64,000 nucleotides of DNA from Kingdonia uniflora (taxonomy: Eukaryota; Streptophyta; Magnoliopsida; Ranunculales; Circaeasteraceae). The translations under genes were made by a program, and so were the position numbers. Shown one piece after another: positions 31,069-42,439 of the stretch; within the stretch, counting starts at the first letter, position 1, and each line of letters starts with the position of its first letter. Location of the stretch: assembly GCA_014058105.1 (NCBI GenBank), contig JACGCM010002198.1, positions 881,001 to 945,000 of the forward strand, written 5' to 3'. The notes under the pieces are model-generated. The model was not told where the DNA came from. It saw only the letters and a program-made list of their open reading frames with translations, and did no database searches.

Positions 31069-31772
31069 ATGGAGACTTTACCTGTTCTGGAGGCTTCAAC
31101 CTCCGGTCGTTCAGCTGAGTCTGAAAGTGTAGTATCATATTATCCAAACTCTAATGTGTTTAGAGAGTTTTGTAAATCCAAAGCTCTTGTAGGCAGAAGA
31201 TAGGGTAATTTCGTCAAACATACCAGTAGACAGGTTAGGACCTGTGTGGTAGGATCTGGGGATAAACATTTCTTTTTGTTTGCTGGTTTATAGTAGGAGA
31301 AATTAGATAGGGGGTTAGACGAATCGATCTCCTTGGAGTATTATGATAGAAATGTCCAAGGCAATTTGGAAGAGGGTTTTCTGTATTACCTGTCTCAATT
31401 GGAGTATTGGTTGAGTCTGCCCCTTAGAAATCTTGTGAAAGGGATTATGAATATCATTGGGGCATGTCCTGTTCAGTTGAACGGGAACATGTAGGAGGTA
31501 ATAAATGTCTTCGAGTTTTTGAATAAGTTGTGGGAGGAGAACGAGGTTGAGTGGAAAATATCTCCTGAAGACGTATTACAGTTTTATGGCGTGAAAAACT
31601 GTTATGCAAGTGGAGGGGCATAATTTTTTGTGAGTTCGACTCGACCTCTTTTCTTCGATCTGAATTTGGCAGGTCAAGTGTGGAACGATAATATTAAATG
31701 GGTGAAGGGTAATTTTCTTTAGAGAGATGATGAAGAACCCATGAAACTTCTTTATAAAACTATGAAGGAAAG
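31069..31772 (+). pseudogene. Antisense main gene, domain exon (copy Y)
   Basis: ATG 31069 to a GTAAGT donor at 31773. Pieces visible with stops: VSYYPNSNVFREFCKSKALV, then ISLEYYDRNVQGNLEEGF, LSQLEYWLSLPLRNLVKGIM, NIIGACPVQLNGN, VWNDNIKWVKGN. It resembles the plant 'putative gypsy type transposon' domain. The upstream acceptor TGTATGTAG (about 31010) is conserved with X and A3. Dead through stops such as GRR-stop-GN at 31201. The best-preserved copy of this exon is in A3. Confidence 0.55.
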
Positions 31773-31850
31773 TAAGTATAATAACGTATAATATTGAAAT
31801 GTTACAATTGAATGTTGTTTTGTTGTGGATAATGCTATGTTGTTTTACAG

Positions 31851-32356
31851 GTCTTTTGTCGAAGGTGAAGAAGAAGAAGTTCATATTAGATACTGTTGCT
31901 CTAGAAGGGGTTGAGCCTGAGGCCCTGCTAAAAGAACTTGGCATTATTAGAAAGAAGCGAGCTAACAACAAGTTCAAAAATGTTTAAATGTCTCAAACAA
32001 TGATACTAATGATGAGTGCTGGTGGCAACAAGATGAGGGGAGATGATGGAAAGAGGTGTGTAGTTTTACTAAAAGCCTCTAGAGTAGATTTTGCGGATGT
32101 GTTGGAGTCTACTACATCGGGCAAATTAGCTCAAACGCTTCCAAAGAAGAAGATGTTGAAATTTGGCTCGATCTCCGATAGCACAGGGAGTTGTGAGGTC
32201 GATAGAAAGGCGATGATGAGAAGGGTAGATCCTTCTTCTGAACTGATTGGGGTAAAGGTCACAGATAATCAACCTGGTATAGAAAATGAGTTGAAAGCGG
32301 TAGAGGAAAGGGCGAGGCTTGTAACTCTTAATGGTGAGGAGGAGATGAGCGCGATG
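31851..32356 (+). pseudogene. Antisense main gene, second predicted exon (copy Y)
   Basis: Begins after a TTTTACAG acceptor (31850; intron 31773-31850, 78 bp). Splicing in phase 1 keeps the frame: LLSKVKKKKFILDTVALEGV, PEALLKELGIIRKKRA, one stop at 31985, then GGNKMRGDDGKRCVVLLKAS, SGKLAQTLPKKKMLKFGS, and ERARLVTLNGEEEMSAM to a GTAAGT donor at 32357. The PEALLKELGIIRK part aligns with family B's region right after its own phase-1 intron. Confidence 0.6.
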
Positions 32357-32442
32357 GTAAGTTTGATGATTTGAATATCTCATGAGTTTTGTTTTGTAGT
32401 TCGAGCTAAAAAATATGATCTATAATTGTATTGCTTTTGTAG

Positions 32443-33086
32443 GCTGCTCGTTTGATGAAGGGGATCCACCTCAGGATGGAGGAGGAGAAAGCCGAGCTCA
32501 AGAAGGGGAAGGCTGAGTTGGAGAAGAAGGCAGCTCATTTGAAAACTGATTTGGGTAGGGAGGGGAAGCGACTGGACTCTGTGAAGGCTGTGCAAGAGGT
32601 GGAGATAAGCGAGCTGACGGCAAACGTGGGAAAGAATTTAGAGGACGTGGTAATCCAGCGTGATAGACTTGGGCGTCACCTTTTGAAAATGGGGTACTCC
32701 AAAATTGAGGTGATTGACATTATAGAAGATAACTATGTTGAAGAGGAGGAGGTTGTGGATGATGAAACTGACGTTATGAGAGGGTTGAATGGAGTTTCTC
32801 CCCAGACTGTGCAAAATAACGAAGGGGATATTGATGTCAACCCAGAGAATATGAATGAGAAGGTAGGTTAGAATTGTTGACTATTTGGAAGTGTATCTAT
32901 GAGGGGTTTGTGAACTATAACTGTATCGATCAATGTAGGATAAGTTTTTGTAGGCTAAGTTATGTTTGTTAACCTTATTTGTAGGAACGTAAGGATATGC
33001 GCATCAGAATAAAAGAATTAGAGAATGAGCTTTCTATGGAGAAAGATGCCTCAACGTCCCTGTTGACTTCGCAAACAGAGCTGCAG
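32443..33086 (+). pseudogene. Antisense main gene, third and fourth predicted exons (copy Y)
   Basis: Exon 32443-32862 (after intron 32357-32442, 86 bp) is open: AARLMKGIHLRMEEEKAELK, KKAAHLKTDLGREGKRLDSV, DRLGRHLLKMGYSKIEVIDI, EEEEVVDDETDVMRGLNGVS, ending NEK. Intron 32863-32984 (GTAGGT to TTTGTAG). Exon 32985-33086 is RKDMRIRIKELENELSMEKD up to ELQ. All joins keep phase 0. Strong coiled-coil character, with an acidic segment between helices. Confidence 0.65.
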
Positions 33087-33438
33087 GTTAGAAAATAGCA
33101 AGAAATATTTGACTTGTATGCTTCATTACTCTAGAGCCTATAAAGTAAAAATTTGAGAGTAAAGATTGACAAAAATGTGCTAACAGTTTAGGGGTAATGG
33201 TACTCAATTGTGTATAGATGATATCAATGTGTTGAAAAAGTTATAATATATAGAATGTGTACCTTGGAATTGGAAGTATATATTATTGTTCATCGAATTG
33301 GGATCATACTTCGACCTTAAGTTTATAAGCAGTTTTACACAGAAGATGTCAAAAAATAGAAATTTTGTTAGAAATAAGATGTATGTATTGAGTAAGTGCT
33401 CTAAATCAAACTTGATGTATTGTATCTGTGATGTGTAG

Positions 33439-34680
33439 GCTGAATTGAAGTCAGCTCATTTAAGCGAAGAAGAGACATGCCAATTTAACCAAGAGTTTGA
33501 GGCGGAGTTTGATAGAATGATAGAAGCAAATGAAGATAGGGATACATTTAAAGTTCGTCAAGGCGATACAAACCATTGATGACCTTACTCAGAGGATCGA
33601 GGAAATGGATACTGAAATTAACAAGGGGCAAAAAGAGCTCGCGGAAATGAAAAAAAAGACAACAAAACTCAAAAGCCATAATGATGCACTGATGGTAAAG
33701 AATAAGGAGGCTGACATGGCTCAATACCGTATCCAGGCGTTAGAATCGCCAGAGAAAGAGTTATGCCATTTTGTGGCCAGTCTGAAAGACCAAATGATCA
33801 GCAAAATAAACAAACAAACTTAGACTCAAGCTGATTTTGTGAATACTAGGAGCGAACTAGTGCGATTGATGAATAAAATGATTGAGAAAGATAGCGAGCT
33901 GAAGAGAGCTCAAGATGACCTATCTAACTCCAAAATTGCGGATGAGCAGTGGACTGCAATTTTACTTGCTAAAGATATAGAGTTTTGGCTGGCACAAAGA
34001 AAATGTGATGAGTTGAATTAGAGGGTGGCACAATTGAAGACCGATTTGTCTCAGGCCAACTTGTACGCCAAAAATGCTAAGGCTGGAGAGCACTCATGGA
34101 AGAATAAGGGTGATGCCAAGGTTTCCATTATTTAAGGGGATGTGGCTATCCTATCAACTTGAATCAGGGGGCTGGAGGGAAATGTAGCTCGAGCTCATGG
34201 TCACGTACAAAAAGGAAATGAGCGATTAAGGGAGTGCCAAAGTAAGCTTGATGCTGCTCATGTCAGGGAACATGAGTTAGAGCGGGTGATCAAAGGTAAG
34301 GATATTTTGATAAAGAAAAAGATGAATTATTAAAGAAATCTCCTGCTGAGGTAAGTGCAAGTAAATACAGGGATCTTGAGGAACTTTGTGCCCAGGTAGG
34401 TGAATTGAGGACGACGAACCAGACTGTGTCAAGTAAAGCAGATATGAAGGCGATGGAGCACATCAATCTTATGTCTTGCACAAAAAATCGGGGAGGTGAA
34501 AAGGCTTGAGTTAGAGAGAGAGATACCTTGCACGACTATTTGTCGGATAGAGGATATATTTGTAGAGCTGATGTAGATCGAGGAAACTGTATGTACTCCA
34601 TGGAAACAGGATATAGTTGCTCTACCAACTGAATTGGTAGAGCAAGGCAGGATCACTGTGGCTGTTCGAGCTCGAGGATT
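33439..34680 (+). pseudogene. Antisense main gene, last exon (copy Y)
   Basis: Starts after a 352-bp predicted intron (33087-33438, GTTAGA to GTGTAG): ELKSAHLSEEETCQFNQEF. A small deletion near 33540 shifts the frame. The coiled coil then continues (KGQKELAEMKKKTTKLKSHN, LESPEKELCHFVASLKD, RLMNKMIEKDSELKRAQDDL). Beyond 34020 several stops occur and an internal deletion removes the part matching X 22540-22650. Confidence 0.55.
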
Positions 34681-34739
34681 TATGGTTGATCATCCTTCTG
34701 TTATAGGGGAAAGCGCAGCTGATCTCCCTTAAGCAAAAA

Positions 34740-35090
34740 AGGATCCTTTGTAGTGGCTGTATGTTTAACCTGTAAAAGTATCTGTCACAGATATATTGAG
34801 AGACGAAAGCTAGTTTGACCTTTACTTTATCTTATGCCTGGTAGAGTTCTTTAAGTATGTATAGAGTACATTTTGAAAGCTAGTTTTACCTTTGCTTTAA
34901 CCAGAATAAAGGTCGATTGAAAAATAGTATTACCTTTCCTTTAATCTATTTATTGTCTACATAAGTAGAGAGTTGTGTGGGAAAAACTTGGAAGTTTTCA
35001 TTGAATAGAATATAATTTACATTGTATGGAGATAAAAATCTCACTTTTGGAATGGAAAAAACGAGAATTTGAAGTGGAGTAGTGAGGGAC
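34740..35090. other. Spacer between antisense gene end and pol end (copy Y)
   Basis: Holds roughly one shortened unit (34800-34945) of the 163-bp repeat seen in copy X. The antisense gene and pol converge here tail to tail. No terminator signal is obvious. Confidence 0.5.
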
Positions 35091-36140
35091 TTAACGATAG
35101 TACCGTTTTAGTTTCCTAGTATTCCAAGGATTTGAGATATGAACTCCCTCCTTGGTCATGAGATAATTTTATCCCAGGCCAGTAAGACCAGTGATTAAGA
35201 ATGAACCCTCCCAATTTCCTGCCAGTTTCCCAGTATGTTGCTCTTTTCTGTGTCGTGGGATTTCTTTGAGGATGAGATAGTCGATTTGGAAAGTACTGCA
35301 TCTGACTCATCTATTATATGAACTGACTAATATATGGTGATATTGACCTAGGTTGGCAATAGCGCGTTCCCTAGTCTCATCAATCCAATTGATGTTGCAG
35401 GCTAATTCAAACCCATTTTCTTCTTCAGTTAGCTCATGATCTCTGACTGGATGATGATATTCTGTTGGAATGATGGCTTCGGTGCCAAAGGCGAGGAAGA
35501 ATAGGGTACAGCCGGTTGATTAATGTGGAGTTGTGGGGTATGACCATAAGATATGAGGAAGCTCTAATACCCAGTTTCCTTTTTTGTGGGTGAAGCCTTT
35601 TCTAGAGTCCATTTACGATAGTTTTGTTGGTGATTTTGGCTTGGCCATTGCCTTTGAGGGTAGTAGAGATTGGATGGTGAGTGGATGATGTAGTGTTTGT
35701 TGAGGAAAGCTATGACTTTTCTCCAATGAATTATAGCCCATTATCGATTCAAATCAGGTGAGGGCATCCAAACCATGTGATGATGTGATCCCAAATAAAA
35801 GAGATGACCTCTTCTTCTTTAATTCGATAGAGTGGAACTGCTTCTACCTATTTCGTAAGACAATTTGTAGCTATGAGTAGGTATCGGCGGTTACCTGGAG
35901 AATTATAAAATTCACCGACAAGATCGAGTGCCCATCTTTTGAATGGCTAGAATACCTTGCTTGCATGTAGTTTGAGCGCAGGGGCACATATCATTTGTCC
36001 ATGTCATTGACATATATCCCATTTGTGTGAGTACTCTTCTGCTTGCTTTTCTATGCCTGGCCAGAATATTCCTTGTGTAATGGATCTGTTAGCAAATGAT
36101 CGACCTATGGCATAGGAGCCACAAGTCCCTTTATGTAAAT
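35091..36140 (-). pseudogene. pol: Integrase of copy Y
   Basis: Ends at the same RYYR-stop position as X (TAA 35091-35093). Matching segments are scattered over frames (GTEAIIPTEYHHP region near 35470, GNGQA region near 35650). No long open stretch remains. Decayed to about the same degree as X. Confidence 0.65.
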
Positions 36141-36439
36141 CTCTGAGCATCTCGTTTGCTTTCTTTCTGAGGAGGCACTTGAGGTAAGGCCCAGTAACTG
36201 AACGACGATATAAGAAACTATTTTAGTTTGTGTAGTGCTTTGAGTTTTCAATCAGCTGTCGGTGCTCTTTTGTATCTGTTGGATGGGGTCCTTTGCATTC
36301 GTTATCAGTGCCAAGGTAAGCAAGGAAGGGTTTTCGCCAATCGTCGTCCTCCTTTTCATCGCCCCCATGTTGATCGTGCATACAAAAATACGATCAATGC
36401 TGGGGGTTGATATCACTTTGATCTGGAGATGTCTGGCTT

Positions 36440-36900
36440 ATATACCCAATACCTCAGCTAGATAAGCTAAGGAATCAGCATGTCTGTTTTCATCTCAAGG
36501 AAGATAATCGATAGCTACTTTCGTAAACTGGCTCATCCTATCTGTAACAAGGGTTGCATATTTGATAATCCTGCTATTCTTCTTGTATTGCTCAGAGTAA
36601 TGGTGGACGATAAGTAGAGAATATGTGTAGACTGAGAGTTCTGGGACACCAAGCTCAAGTGCGAGGTTGAGTACATGAATGAAAGCTTCGTATTCGGTGA
36701 CATTATTGGAGGCTTCAAAATCTAAGCGGATTGATTTATCAATTCTATCGTTAGAAGGGGTAATCAATATAATTCTAATTCCTAACCCTGCGGGTCATGC
36801 TAAACCATTTGTGAGAAGTCTTCATCCTTCCCTTGCAATCCATTCAGTTCGCTCGTAAAATGCTTTGGTGGGCTCATCTTCTGTAATTTATTAGGCAAGG
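36440..36900 (-). pseudogene. pol: Second RNase H (archaeal type) of copy Y
   Basis: Frame 36767-36495 reads MITPSNDRIDKSIRLDFEAS, NNVTEYEAFIHVLNLALELG, VPELSVYTYSLLIVHHYSEQ, and continues into the MSQFTKVAIDYLP region. It has the same Tyr-for-Asp change (VYTYSLL) as copy X. This Tat-lineage domain helps process the RNA-DNA hybrid or recognise the polypurine tract in relatives; here it is incomplete. Confidence 0.75.
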
Positions 36901-36979
36901 TCAGGATAGTGCACCTGCCACTTGGGATCTTCAATTAGAAAATCCACGAGAAAACCGGTAATGGCCTGACCCTTTTTGG

Positions 36980-37440
36980 AATGACGTTATTGGAACTTGA
37001 TATCATGTTCTCCCAAACTGACTGACCATTGTTGCACTCTCCTGGATTTTTCTTTCTTGGATAAAACTTTCCAGAATGGGCAATTCATCATGATTTTGAC
37101 TAAATGAGCTTGGAAGTAGTGGTTAAGTTTATGTAAAGTATAAACAAGAGTTAGAAGGAGTTTCTCGATTTTAGAATACCTCATTTTCGCTGGAGTGTGG
37201 GTTTTGCCGATGAAGTAGACTGACTTCTCGATCTTCCCCTTCAAGTTAAATAAAAATTAAGCTGATAGAAGTATCTGTAGCTGCTAGTAGATGATCAGTT
37301 CCCCATTATCTACTGGGGTGCTCATTTTGGGAGGCTTCCCCAAATAGGTTTTGAGATCCTGAAAAGCTGCCTCGCATTCTGATGTCTATTGGATCTCTGC
37401 ACTGGGCTAAACTTTTCCTCGTTTGGTATAACCGTGGAGT
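36980..37440 (-). pseudogene. pol: RNase H (gypsy type) of copy Y
   Basis: Frame 37244-36987 contains KGKIEKSVYFIGKTHTPAKM, RYSKIEKLLLTLVYTLHKLN, HYFQAHLVKIMMNCPFWKVL, then VQQWSVSLGEHDIKFQ. The order fits the Ty3/gypsy RNase H and the linker after it. The N-terminal Asp region lies in another frame near 37310. Confidence 0.7.
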
Positions 37441-38270
37441 AGTAGGAACAGCCAATGAGAGTGATCTGAAGATTTTGAAATGAATCGGTTGATAGCAACA
37501 ATTTTGTCGGCAAGCTTTTGTACATCTTTCGTCATCTTTGGAGATGGCATATTGAGGAGAGCTCGAATTTGATAAGGATCGGCCTCAATCCCTTTCTTGC
37601 TAATGAGATGGCCGAGGAATCGGCCTGAGTGTACTCTGAATTGACATTTATCTGGATTCAGTCGTATCCTGTAAGATTGAAGAATGTTGAATATTGTGTT
37701 GAGATCTGTGATGTAGTTGATTGGCTGTATGCTCTTGGATAAGAGATCATCAATGTAGATTTCCACAATTTTCCCAAGATGTGCTTTGAACATAATAGTC
37801 ATCAACCATTTATAAGTCATGCCTACGTTTTTGAGTCTGAGGGGTATGACTTTGTAGCAATAAAGTACTCTTTCAGTGATTAAAGTAGTCTTTTCTTGAT
37901 CTTCTTCCAAGAGTAGAATTTAATTATATCTGGAAACAACATCCATCATAGATAAAAGTTTGTGACCTTCTGTAGAATCAAGAATTTAATGTATGTTAGG
38001 AGGAGGAAAGCTGTCCTTAGGAGTATATTTGTTTAGATCTGTAAAATCTACACAAACTTCGACTTTTCCATTTTTTTTCAGTACAACGACGATGTTGGAT
38101 ATCTAATTTGGATACTTAACTTCTCAGATGAATCCCACTTTGATCAATTTCTCAATCTCCATGTTAACTTCATCTCGAAGATGAGGTGACAGTCATCGTT
38201 GTTTTTCTTTGACCACTGTGGCGTTGATGTCGATAGCCAACTTGTGACATGCCTTGGTCGGATCGATCCC
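37407..38270 (-). pseudogene. pol: Reverse transcriptase of copy Y
   Basis: Upstream palm with stops: LRDEVNMEIEKLIKVGFI, VEVCVDFTDLNKYTPKDSFP. Then the 167-codon frame 37910-37407: EEDQEKTTLITERVLYCYKV, KIVEIYIDDLLSKSIQP with intact Y-I-D-D, LNPDKCQFRVHSGRFLGHLI, and the start of the connection domain (VQKLADKIVAINRFISKS). This is the longest surviving RT frame in the window. At least three stops upstream prevent a full polyprotein. Confidence 0.85.
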
Positions 38271-38459
38271 AGGTATCTCATTAAAAGTTTACATAAAGAT
38301 GTATCGATTCAGTTGTAAGAATTGAATGAGAGTATCCTTATCGTGTTGGACCAGTTTGGTACCGATAAAAGTACCTCTACTAGGTTTATTATTGCTGGCG
38401 TATTTTATAGGCTTTTCTGCTGAAGGCTGATCATCAAGGTAATCTTCTTTCTATAATTG

Positions 38460-38930
38460 CTATGTTGCGTATCTGTCCGAGGTATCTAGAATAGCAGAAA
38501 CAGCATTTTTGCAAGCTCGAGAAATATTTTGACTACCTTTAATTTCATAGATACCATCATTGTGCTTGAAGTGGAGTGCTTAATAATAGGTGGAAGCGAT
38601 TACATTCATGTTGTTAATCCAGTAACGGCCCATAATCTCGAGATAACAAAATCTCGCGTTGATGACGTAGAAGATGACGTTGATGGCTGGCTGGTCTTGT
38701 GATAATAGGTAAGATGATATTGCCTACTCGCTCTTCTTTAGAACCATTAAATCCACTGATATCGGTATCGCTTGGAATAACTTGATCGGCCAATCCTATT
38801 TGGTCGATCATCATTGTATGCATGAAATATTTCTTCATCTTGAGCATTATGACTAATGCATCATGATGTAGAAATTTAACATGACTAATGTCACAATCTT
38901 CGAATAAGATCCCAAGCCGTCGATTGCTCG
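38460..38930 (-). pseudogene. pol: Protease of copy Y, active site lost
   Basis: Frame 38847-38614 gives GLADQVIPSDTDISGFNGSK and EERVGNIILPI, matching copy X. Where X has FIIDTGSG, Y reads VIMLKMKKYFMHT: the D-T-G-S catalytic box has been replaced or deleted. It therefore could not cleave its own precursor. Confidence 0.7.
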
Positions 38931-38932
38931 AC

Positions 38933-40696
38933 TCAAGTAGAAGTTTTCCTTTTTTTATCTTGAGGTATGAGATCGCAGTATTTTGAAAGTCTCCTGTGCT
39001 TGAATCGGTAAGAGTTGTTGATCTGATGAATTTTGATCATGTTACTATGGTACATATGGTAGAGATGTTTCTCCTCAGCTTGATCTTCGACCTGGACGAC
39101 TTTGAGTTGTTTTTTAAAGCTGCCATCCTTATATGATTCCAGGTCGATAATGTATTCAAACTTTTGTCCCTCTTTGAAAATAAATTCCGGCAACCTCTGT
39201 AAAACATAGCAGTTGTTAGTAGAATAATGGTTTACCTTATGATGCATGTAGTACGGGCGACTCTCGATTGGTTCCAATGGTTTAGGGGGATGGTATAGCT
39301 TATCCTTGGAGAGGATTGGAAAAAGTATGAAGATTTTGACATTCATCATCGGGAGGACCGGTTTAGGTAATGTTCTACCTTTCTGAGGATTGCCGGTGTT
39401 ATCCTTGGAACGCTTTTGATCACCTTGATCCTCCTTCGGTTCATTGCTTCGATCTATAAATGGACCTTTTGTGGTTAAGATAGATTTAGTAGATTTATGC
39501 CTTTCGGATATCAGCCTTTCTAGATCGACATAACCATTGACCTTGGTGATCATATCTTCCAAGGTCACAGGTTTGTTGTGGAAGAGGTGCTCTTTGGCCT
39601 TGCAGTCGAGCTGAAACGCGTTAGTAAAAGCAGTAACAGCTGTTTTCTGATCGAGGTTGTCTACTTTACGCGCGAGCTCTAAAAACTTCTTCGCAAAAGC
39701 CTCGAGCTTCTCTCCATGTGACTGTTTAAGACTAATAAGAGAATATAAATTCTCCTCTTTGTCTCTATATTGAGCATACGTCTTGATGAATTGTTTATGT
39801 AGCTGATCGAATGTGAGTATGGAATCTTCAGGTAAAGGGTGGAACCACCGGAGCGGTTCTTCCTGTAGACTTCTTACGAAAAAATGGCAGAGGGTGTGGT
39901 TAAAATTGGAGTACAACCCTAATAACTCACGGTATTGTTGAATGTGCTCCTTTGGATCAGTTCCCTTGTATTTACGAATTTTTAGACTATGGAAACCTTT
40001 CGGTATTTCAATATCAAATAGATCTTTGGCAATTGAACTTCCATGTAACTTGGTAAGGTTGTCTATAGTACCCATAACTTGCGCTTCAATCAACTCCTTG
40101 ATGCACTGATCCATATGCTCTTGTTTGACATAGTAACATGTCGATTAAGTGGCTTGATGAGGAGGTTGAGGATTATGAGTACCGGTACCCTTACTCAAAC
40201 AACCACGTGCTAGAATTCGAGGTTGAGGTTACTGTTCTTCCTCCTGATATTTGGAAAATCGGTGACCTCTGCTGATTTTGGACTGAACTTCACCACCTAA
40301 GTGAATGGAAGGTTGATATTTGTACTGAATATTTATGAAAATAGCTTTGCTGGCGGCTCCTCGAGGTCCCAATCTGTCCCATGCAAAAATCCAGAAGGTC
40401 TCTGGCACTTGATTGCGATCTTTGGTTTGTGAGGCCAATTGAGTATTCTATAATGCTTGTAATGTAGTCTGCATGGTTGTCATCTTGTCTTCATGTTGTT
40501 TGAACGCTGTCAAACAAGCTTGTCACTCAGCTTTGAGCTCCTTCTCACGGAGCTCTCGGTCAAGAGTTAACTGACGTTTGAGCTCATTACACTTTTCTTT
40601 TTTGGTATGGAGATTCGCCCATAGTTCTGTAAGCTACTCCAGCTTAACTTAAACATCGAGCTAGATTCCGGTTGCTGGTCGTCTGGAAGTGACCAT
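38933..40696 (-). pseudogene. gag: gag of copy Y
   Basis: Starts at ATG 40694-40696 (MVTSRRPATGI, shared with A3), 57 bp inside the primer site. A poorly open N-terminal part follows (LGGEVQSKISRGHRF, 40229-40438). The 393-codon frame 40114-38933 holds the Gag core: DIEIPKGFHSLKIRKYKGTD, PKEHIQQYRELLGLYSN, SLQEEPLRWFHPLPED, TAVTAFTNAF, DMITKVNGYVDLERLI. A degenerate zinc-knuckle-like motif (YYMHHKVNHYSTNNC) follows. Longest frame in the window. It may be a hybrid of X and Y sequence if recombination occurred within gag. Confidence 0.85.
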
Positions 40697-40754
40697 GATT
40701 GAAATTGATAGTAGAGTGAATGTATACCTTAGGATATCATGAAAATGTCTTCTT

Positions 40755-40773
40755 TCCCACTGACGGTGGCAAA
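40755..40773 (-). promoter_or_regulatory. Primer-binding site of the composite element
   Basis: Minus strand TTTGCCACCGTCAGTGGGA directly after the LTR, a slightly mutated form of the A3 site TTTGGCGCCGTCTGTGGGA. Confidence 0.75.
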
Positions 40774-41367
40774 TGTAATGGCCTAATTCCGTTTGCTCAA
40801 GATGACTCAGAATTAGCTCTTACACCAATGATCCTGTGACAAAAACTAATGTAGAGCAAGAAATGACATAGGTCATTTAGCATTGAAAACCTTTAAAATA
40901 GGTAAAAAAACCACGACTTCGAGTTAAGGGTTTTTGTAACAGTAACCTTTATTGCTTGAGGTCGATATCTTATTACAAGTGATCTCTCGAACTTGAAATA
41001 CTTGATCTTGTAAATAAGAGATTTGGTGTTTGAGAATCTAGAAAATCTAGTTTTCTTGGTGATTTCTCATGTATTTTTCTGGTCCTTGAAAATCTAGTAA
41101 CCCACAGTTCATTATCGTACTGAAGCATGTTCTCCGAACAATATGGTAAGTGGCAGTTGACTGAGTAGCTGTTGAGTTAATGAGAGATAGGTGTCTTTGA
41201 CTTGTTCATGCTTTTCTATTATGCTCGACCGACGTTCTTCATCAGTTCATGATGTAGGTGTTAATGTTGACTATTTACATTATGTAAAAAATTTGTAAGT
41301 ATGATAAGGAGGTAGATCGAATTGAAGGTAGTTCGAATTAGGTTAGGTCGAGGGATAGGTCCCTACA
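40774..41367 (-). repeat. Family A LTR (outer, 5' LTR)
   Basis: 594 bp, TGTAATGGCC...GGTCCCTACA. Next to the primer site on one side and GGTAT on the other. It shares GAATCTAGAAAATCTAG and other positions with the LTR at 3729-4328. Confidence 0.9.
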
Positions 41368-41372
41368 GGTAT
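41368..41372. repeat. Target-site duplication GGTAT, right copy
   Basis: Matches 3724-3728. Minus-strand reading continues the Athila integrase directly (GMSP then Y). Confidence 0.85.
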
Positions 41373-42435
41373 GGAGACATTCCAATAAGTGTTTTGAAAA
41401 CAATACGATAAGCCCATAAAACATCATTTAGTTGTGTTGACTAATTTTTACCGTTTTCTTTTGCCGTCTTTTGGAGTATATTTTTGATTTCCCGATTTGA
41501 AACCTTTACTTGCCTACAAGTCTTTGGATAATATGGTGTAGCAACTTTGTGTGTTACACCAAATTTTTTCATTAAGTTCGAAAATATCTTACTGTTGAAA
41601 TGTGACCCCCATTACTTTTTATAGCCTTCGATGTCCCAAAACATGAGAAAATGTTCTCTTTAATAAACTAAATAACCACTGAACTATCATTTGTTTTAGT
41701 AGGGATGGCTTCTATCCATTTAGTAACATAGTCAATTGTTGATTGGATATACGTGTACCCAGAAGATTGTGTGAAGGTGCCCATAAAATCAATGCACCAA
41801 ACATCAAATGGTTCAATAATAAAAATATAGTTTAAGGGCATCATATTCCTACGAGACAAGGCTCCCATTCTCTGGCATCTATCACAAGCTTTACAAAATT
41901 GGTGAGTATCGCAAAATATGGTGGGCCAATAAAACCCGCATTGTAAAATTTTTGCAAAGGTTTTCTTTGAACTAAAGTTGCCACCACAAGTGTGGAAATG
42001 GCAAAATATGATGATTTTGGTATGTTCAGAATTTGGGAATCATATCTGAATGATTTGATCAGCATAATACTTGAACAAGTATGGATCATCCAATTTTTTT
42101 TCCGAACCTTACTAAGGAATTTATTCTTATCGGGCTCAGTCTAAGAACTAGGAAGGTGGCCTGTAGAAATATAATTTCCTATGTCAACAAACCATGGTGC
42201 AATTGGTATAGAATGAATGGATATGAGTTGCTCATCGGGAAATGACTCCAGCATGGATTATGGCTCACTAGAATAATTATTGGTTAATCAGGACATGTGG
42301 TCAGCAACAACATTTTCAGCACCTTTCTTATCCCTAGCCTCAATATCAAACTCTTATAGTAATAATATCCACCGGATTAAACGCTGCTTCGTATCCTTTT
42401 TGGAGAGAAGGTGTTTGATTACTGTATCGAAGCTC
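41373..42435 (-). pseudogene. Athila-like RNase H end and integrase, N-terminal and core
   Basis: Reading leftward from 42435: VIKHLLSKKDTKQRLIRW, DIEARDKKGAENVVADH (end of RNase H); FPDEQL linker; a His/Cys zinc region (CHFHTCGG, CKACDRCQRMG); then 41868-41668 with RRNMMPLNYIFIIEPFDVW, CIDFMGTF (first catalytic Asp) and VTKWIEAIP. The second catalytic Asp (usual SDGG) is Asn (SNGG), next to a one-base shift. The frame then reaches GMSP at 41373. The rest of the protein is at 3728-3080. This was one integrase gene before the 37.6-kb insertion. Confidence 0.8.
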
Positions 42436-42439
42436 ATCC

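Larger units (their letters stand above)
3729..41367 (-). mobile_element. Composite family A Tat retrotransposon with three LTRs
   Basis: Minus-strand Ty3/gypsy Tat-type element. Order by coordinate: LTR 3729-4328; interior X 4329-27754 (antisense cassette, pol, gag cut off); LTR 27755-28327; interior Y 28328-40773 (cassette, pol, gag, primer site); LTR 40774-41367. GGTAT flanks only the outermost LTRs, so those two bound the original insertion. Interior X is further interrupted by a solo LTR and by element B5. The likeliest history is a second family A element entering the gag of the first, then homologous recombination between the two gag segments that removed one LTR. This is inferred from the layout and from the outer LTRs resembling each other more than the middle one. 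Confidence 0.8.

Noticed and set aside
31576..31977. Minus-strand frame of 133 codons in copy Y
   Set aside because: Opposite the domain exon and intron of the antisense gene, and crosses a predicted intron; not conserved in X or A3.
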